Shown: positions 7,438-10,618 of the stretch, one piece after another | How positions within the stretch are numbered: the first letter of the stretch is position 1 | Layout of the letters: the number at the start of each line of letters is the position of its first letter | Assembly (NCBI GenBank): GCA_964530445.1 | Contig: CAZHBJ010000122.1 | Location: 1 to 10,618, forward strand | Length of the DNA: 10,618 nt | Source: FEN-1297 sp964530445 | Lineage (GTDB): Bacteria; Bacteroidota; Ignavibacteria; Ignavibacteriales; Ignavibacteriaceae | Direction: 5' to 3' | Position numbers and translations under genes: made by a program | Notes under the pieces: generated by a model | Told to the model about the DNA's origin: nothing | Seen by the model: only the letters and a program-made list of their open reading frames with translations | Databases searched by the model: none

Positions 7438-7911
7438 ATGGATTTTCTCGCTAATCTACATCCAAAAATTGTACATTTCCCTATAGCCTTTTTTCTTGCT
7501 TATGTTTTATTTGAACTAATAGGAATTATTTTTAAAAAAGATTTTTTCTCCAAAGCTGCCCATTTAATTTTATTACTCGGAGTATTGGGTGCTATTGCAG
7601 CGGTACTTACAGGAAATTCGGCCCAGCAGGCAGCTAAACAACTAAGTAAAGCAGGCGCGCACATTTCTATGAAGGCAATAGGTAATCATGAAGACTTTGC
7701 TAATTTTACGATGTGGTATTTTTCCGGTCTTTTGGTATATAGAACTTTTTTAGTGCTTAAAAAAAAATATACGGGAAGGATAAAATACTTATTTATTCTG
7801 CTTGCTTTAATAGGCGCATTCCTGGTTTACCAAACCGGTGAACTCGGCGGTAAGCTTGTATACAAATACGGAATAGGCACGGACGTAATAAAATCCGAAG
7901 TGAAAAAGTAA
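7438..7911 (+). CDS. DUF2231-like four-helix inner-membrane protein
   Basis: A 157-residue integral membrane protein with about four hydrophobic helices: roughly 12-32, 40-60, 88-106 and 115-131. The N-terminal LHPKIVHFPIAFFLAY carries the conserved HP and HFP histidines typical of the DUF2231 family. The C-terminal TGELGGKLVYKYGIG matches that family's end motif. The function of DUF2231 proteins is not established; conserved intramembrane histidines raise the possibility of a metal or haem ligand, which is my inference. The gene follows the SDR by 52 bases with its own ribosome site and may be read from the same transcript. The assignment rests on motif memory, so a profile search would be decisive. 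Confidence 0.75.
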   Translation: MDFLANLHPKIVHFPIAFFLAYVLFELIGIIFKKDFFSKAAHLILLLGVLGAIAAVLTGNSAQQAAKQLSKAGAHISMKAIGNHEDFANFTMWYFSGLLVYRTFLVLKKKYTGRIKYLFILLALIGAFLVYQTGELGGKLVYKYGIGTDVIKSEVKK

Positions 7912-8052
7912 AATTTTTTGAAGAAAATTGTAATATAGTTTGTGGCTATTTGTGCAATTTCAATATAAAGAAATCAAAAGTGTAAATATATTTTTTAAGA
8001 AAATTTTTATTTTGTATTTTTGATTAATCAAGTCGGAAGTACTCTTTAAGCA
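7912..8052 (+). promoter_or_regulatory. Intergenic region with candidate promoter for the beta-barrel gene
   Basis: This 141-base gap is the largest within the plus-strand run. TATTTTTG at 8015-8022 fits the Bacteroidota -7 consensus TAnnTTTG, leaving a short leader of about 25 bases before the ATG at 8053. I find no TTTG at the expected -33 distance, so the match is partial. The 12-base palindrome TTGATTAATCAA at 8020-8031 overlaps the element and would cover the predicted start of transcription. No intrinsic terminator with a T-run is evident after the preceding gene. Confidence 0.45.
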
Positions 8053-8643
8053 ATGAAGAAAATAATTATACTCATATTCCTAATAAATACTGTTAATATA
8101 TTTCCCCAGGGATTTTCATCAAACCATGCACAAGGATTTTTTATTGCATGTGCAGTTGGTCCGCGGCTACCGGTTAGCAGTTTTTCTAATTCTTCCGACT
8201 TAGGATACGGTTTTAATGTTGAAGTTTCTTATACCAATGATGCTTATCTGCCGGTTTTTCTTTACGGTAAAATCGGATTTAATCAATTTCCGGGCTCGCA
8301 ACAGTTTTATGAAATTTCCGACTATTCCAATTACTCGACAAGTGCACTGCCAGTAAGCGTGGGAATTAGGTATTATTTTCATCCTCTTGTAGAGAATGTA
8401 GTATTATTTATGCCTATAATAGAAGCATCCTTTGATTACACATATTTTCATAAACTTCATCAATTTAAACCGGCTTCGGGAAAGAGTAATTACTTTGAGG
8501 ATATTTCCAAGATGGGTTTTACTGCAGGCGCCGGGCTTTCAATGTTCATGCTGGAAATTGTGGCATCATATCATTACGTAAAAACAAATCAATTTATTTC
8601 AGTTGATCTTAGAGTCAGGCTTCCATTATATATAAGTTTATAA
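8053..8643 (+). CDS. Secreted small outer-membrane beta-barrel-like protein
   Basis: A 196-residue protein with a clear N-terminal signal peptide: Lys2-Lys3, then a hydrophobic stretch IIILIFLINTVNIF, with cleavage likely after FPQG near residue 19-20. The mature part alternates polar and hydrophobic residues with frequent aromatic ends, as in FNVEVSY, VSVGIRYYF, IIEASFDYTYF, FTAGAGLSMF, IVASYHYV and FISVDLRVRLPL. This pattern is typical of an 8-stranded OmpA/OmpW-like barrel, and the terminal strand ends near the C-terminus. No enzyme motif is seen. Specific function unknown. The enoyl-CoA hydratase begins 11 bases after its stop, so the two are likely co-transcribed. The best ribosome site, GGAAG at 8035-8039, is rather far from the ATG. 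Confidence 0.7.
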   Translation: MKKIIILIFLINTVNIFPQGFSSNHAQGFFIACAVGPRLPVSSFSNSSDLGYGFNVEVSYTNDAYLPVFLYGKIGFNQFPGSQQFYEISDYSNYSTSALPVSVGIRYYFHPLVENVVLFMPIIEASFDYTYFHKLHQFKPASGKSNYFEDISKMGFTAGAGLSMFMLEIVASYHYVKTNQFISVDLRVRLPLYISL

Positions 8644-8645
8644 GC

Positions 8646-8649
8646 GAGG
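8646..8649 (+). promoter_or_regulatory. Ribosome binding site of the enoyl-CoA hydratase gene
   Basis: GAGG lies five bases before the ATG at 8655, just after the stop of the upstream gene. It supports the chosen start. Confidence 0.55.
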
Positions 8650-8654
8650 TTAAT

Positions 8655-9437
8655 ATGCCGTATCAAAATTTATTATTAAATATAAATGAATCAATTGCCG
8701 TTGTTACAATAAATCGCCCTGAGAAATTAAATGCACTTAATTCCAAAACAATTGACGAATTAAGAAATGTATTTACGGAAATAAATAAAAATGAAAATAT
8801 TTCCGTAGTAATTTTAACAGGCAGCGGAGAAAAGGCTTTTGTTGCCGGTGCCGATATTTCGGAGTTAAATAAACTTGATACGATAAGCGCAAAAGCTTTT
8901 TCGGAAAACGGGCAGGAAGTATTTAACTTGATAGAAAATTTGAACAAGCCTGTTATAGCCGCAGTAAACGGCTTTGCATTAGGCGGCGGCTGCGAGCTTG
9001 CATTGGCATGTCATATTCGTGTTGCTTCCGAAAATGCAAGGTTCGGTCAGCCGGAAGTCAACCTCGGAATTATTCCGGGTTACGGCGGCACCCAAAGATT
9101 AGCCGGGTTAATAAATTCAGGTAGGGCGATGGAATATATTTTAACAGGCGATATGATAGATGCAAATGAAGCATTTAGGATAGGACTTGTTAATCGAGTT
9201 TTTCCTAAAGAAGAATTAATTGCCAAAGCAACCGAGATGGCTAATAAAATTGCTTCTAAAGCCGGCAATGCAGTTAGGCTTGCATTAAAGGCTGTAAATA
9301 TTTCGGGAGAAGTTACTACTAAAGAAGGCCAGGCTTATGAAGCAAGTCTTTTTGCTTTGTGCTGCGGAACGGAAGATTTTAAAGAAGGAACTACCGCATT
9401 CCTTGAGAAGAGAAAACCTGTTTTTAAGAATAAATAA
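8655..9437 (+). CDS. Enoyl-CoA hydratase / crotonase-family protein
   Basis: Adds water to trans-2-enoyl-CoA (likely short chain such as crotonyl-CoA) in beta-oxidation or butyrate-type metabolism, in the cytosol. The 260-residue product has normal family length. Oxyanion-hole segments are AGADI (64-68) and GGG (110-112). Both catalytic glutamates of true hydratases are present: Glu114 in GGGCELAL and Glu134 in GQPEVNLGIIPGYGGTQRL, twenty residues apart as in the rat mitochondrial enzyme (144/164). This argues for hydratase activity rather than an isomerase or another crotonase reaction. The C-terminal FKEGTTAFLEKRKPVF is standard. It follows the barrel gene by 11 bases and precedes the last gene by 26 bases, so all three likely share a transcript. 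No acyl-CoA dehydrogenase, thiolase or hydroxyacyl-CoA dehydrogenase is in the window. Confidence 0.95.
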   Translation: MPYQNLLLNINESIAVVTINRPEKLNALNSKTIDELRNVFTEINKNENISVVILTGSGEKAFVAGADISELNKLDTISAKAFSENGQEVFNLIENLNKPVIAAVNGFALGGGCELALACHIRVASENARFGQPEVNLGIIPGYGGTQRLAGLINSGRAMEYILTGDMIDANEAFRIGLVNRVFPKEELIAKATEMANKIASKAGNAVRLALKAVNISGEVTTKEGQAYEASLFALCCGTEDFKEGTTAFLEKRKPVFKNK

Positions 9438-9463
9438 TAAGTAAGCAATCCGGTTTTATTTTA

Positions 9464-10501
9464 ATGAATGTTTCGCCGCGTAAGAAAAAGTTAATTCAGT
9501 TTTTATTCGTACTGGCAGTAATAACTCTTGTTGCAAATATTATACTTTCTAAAATTTATAAGATCCCGAAACCGGAAAAACTGGAAAGTATAAATTCAAA
9601 TCTAATTAAAACCAAATTTTTAAATGCGGTAAATGATTTCGGCTTGCAAAAGGATTGGATTATAAATTTAAAAAAATCAGAACATCCCGGTTATTCTTAT
9701 TTAATTAGTGTGCCTAAAGATTTACCGATCCCGGTTATTTTAGCTGAGATTTATTCGGCTTTTTACCGGACTAATGTTAATATAAAATCAACCGAAGAAA
9801 AACTTGGAGGTAAAACTTCAATAAGCCTTTTTTCAAATAATAAGTTAAGGCTTACCGCCCGGTTTATTTATAAAGATGATTTAGTCAGAAATTGCGGCAG
9901 TATAGGTCTATTGGTATCCGATATTGACAAACTCAAAAGCTCTGATATCGGAAAGTTGATTGAATTTCCGCAGACATTTACGGCTTTGCTGTTGCCTTCA
10001 AAATTATCATTATCTTTAAAAGACAGCTTACTTAATAATAGGAAAAAATATTCGGTTCTTTTAAATGATAATATTGAAGATCTGGATTTTAGATTAAATA
10101 AGAGCTTTTCAAAAAGAAGACTAAATATTGTAATACGTTCAATAATAGGTGCCTTTCCCAATGCAGATTTCTTTGTTATTGATGACGCATCCAATCTTTA
10201 TCAGTCAGCGGTTTATCCGTATATCAAGCAGGAATTCACTAAAAGAAAGATTAAATTGATCAAAGAAAGTACTTTCATTCATATTAATGAAGGGAACTCG
10301 AATGAAGTGCAGACTTCATTAAAGGATATTGTTAAGCCGACAAAACTAGGCGATCAGAAGTTGGTTTTGATTCATGCGGATAATTTTGAATTGGCAAGGC
10401 CTGAAATTTATAGTCTTATAAAAATCGGTTACAAATTTATAAACCCCTCTGTTATTATATTTAATAAAGCTGAAAAGAAAAACCTGTCAAAATCAAAATG
10501 A
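9464..10501 (+). CDS. Membrane-anchored protein resembling a degenerate divergent polysaccharide deacetylase (YibQ/DUF610-like)
   Basis: A 345-residue protein with a basic N-terminus and one hydrophobic segment (about 10-30) that should act as an uncleaved anchor, leaving the rest outside the inner membrane. Residues 145-335 line up by eye with the divergent polysaccharide deacetylase fold: GSIGLLVSDID (145-155) with the strand-1 IDD motif, PQTFTALLLP (169-178) with the PLTFAVLP block, YSVLLNDN (196-203) with the strand holding the LHLPM histidine, and LVLIHADN (300-307) then INPSVII with the late GHP and VPVS strands. Several usual metal or catalytic positions differ: the first Asp is Ser152 and the LHLP histidine is Asn201, while Asp153 and His304 remain. 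Residues 45-140 form a separate N-terminal domain I do not recognise. It follows the enoyl-CoA hydratase by 26 bases with no clear ribosome site. The family call is tentative. Confidence 0.55.
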   Translation: MNVSPRKKKLIQFLFVLAVITLVANIILSKIYKIPKPEKLESINSNLIKTKFLNAVNDFGLQKDWIINLKKSEHPGYSYLISVPKDLPIPVILAEIYSAFYRTNVNIKSTEEKLGGKTSISLFSNNKLRLTARFIYKDDLVRNCGSIGLLVSDIDKLKSSDIGKLIEFPQTFTALLLPSKLSLSLKDSLLNNRKKYSVLLNDNIEDLDFRLNKSFSKRRLNIVIRSIIGAFPNADFFVIDDASNLYQSAVYPYIKQEFTKRKIKLIKESTFIHINEGNSNEVQTSLKDIVKPTKLGDQKLVLIHADNFELARPEIYSLIKIGYKFINPSVIIFNKAEKKNLSKSK

Positions 10502-10618
10502 TGATCAGTTGGTGATAATTTTCTCCGAAAGAGGAAAATGCAACAGCTTGGGACAATATCCTAAGAATAAAAAGCAAAAGATAAAGTAAATCTGTAAGAG
10601 TTGGTTAAGAAAGGTGAT
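10502..10618 (+). other. Non-coding tail with one hairpin
   Basis: These 117 bases to the right edge contain no convincing gene. The longest plus-strand frame from a start-like codon is GTG 10512 to TAA 10587, 25 codons with no ribosome site. A hairpin is visible at 10518-10539: ATTTTCTC, loop CGAAA, then GAG, one bulged G, and AAAAT. No T-run follows it, so it is not a standard terminator. I looked for RNase P RNA, tmRNA, SRP RNA and common riboswitch signatures and found none. It may be the leader of a gene beyond the edge. Confidence 0.4.

Noticed and set aside
7918..7965. Possible terminator hairpin after the DUF2231-like gene (GAAAATTG ... CAATTTC with inner ATAG/CTAT)
   Set aside because: The outer stem needs a bulge, the inner stem is four pairs, and no T-run follows.
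9868..10194. 108-codon open frame on the minus strand inside the deacetylase-like gene
   Set aside because: Ser/Leu-rich composition typical of an antisense shadow, no ribosome site and no supporting context.
10512..10589. Small 25-codon frame from GTG 10512
   Set aside because: No ribosome site, no hydrophobic or domain pattern, lysine-rich end typical of random AT-rich frames.
10502..10618. Partial RNase P RNA, tmRNA, tRNA or cobalamin riboswitch
   Set aside because: Some short strings (GTTGGTTAAG, GAGGAAAA) resemble pieces of such RNAs, but the defining conserved cores are absent.

Overview
This AT-rich window (roughly two thirds A+T by eye) looks like chromosomal DNA from the Bacteroidota/Ignavibacteriota (FCB) side of the tree. 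The reasons are the A/T-ending codon use, mostly weak or absent Shine-Dalgarno sequences, a TAnnTTTG-type promoter element at 8015-8022, large soluble PAS/GAF histidine kinases, and a short beta-barrel protein with an FPQG-like signal-peptide end. An Ignavibacteriales-like bacterium is my best guess. It is an inference from style, not from a marker gene. There are no tRNAs, rRNAs, insertion sequences, CRISPR arrays or phage genes.

Layout. (1) 2-616, plus strand: C-terminal 204 residues of an aldehyde dehydrogenase of the succinate-semialdehyde dehydrogenase (Sad/YneI) type, cut by the left edge. (2) 634-5581, minus strand, convergent with the dehydrogenase: two adjacent soluble sensor histidine kinases. 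The upstream one (5581 to 3932) is a hybrid kinase, PAS-HisKA-HATPase-REC. The downstream one (3843 to 634) has five PAS domains, a GAF domain and a kinase core but no receiver. (3) 5582-5898: a 317-base, extremely AT-rich divergent intergenic region with an 18-base palindrome and a tandem 11-base repeat. (4) 5899-10501, plus strand, a run of six genes: truA (GTG start), an SDR/FabG-like reductase, a DUF2231-type four-helix membrane protein, a small outer-membrane beta-barrel protein, an enoyl-CoA hydratase, and a membrane-anchored protein resembling a degenerate divergent polysaccharide deacetylase. (5) 10502-10618: a non-coding tail with one hairpin.

How the genes fit together. The two kinases are probably one signalling unit: the receiver on the hybrid kinase could accept phosphate from either kinase, but no response regulator, HPt protein or output domain lies in the window, so the target is unknown. 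The plus-strand run mixes tRNA modification (truA), acyl metabolism (SDR, enoyl-CoA hydratase) and envelope proteins. truA and the SDR are almost certainly co-transcribed, as are the enoyl-CoA hydratase and the deacetylase-like gene. The beta-barrel gene has a candidate promoter of its own. I see no wholly new system. The items most worth a second look are the catalytically eroded deacetylase-like protein, the unpaired kinase pair, and the palindromes in the regulatory gaps.
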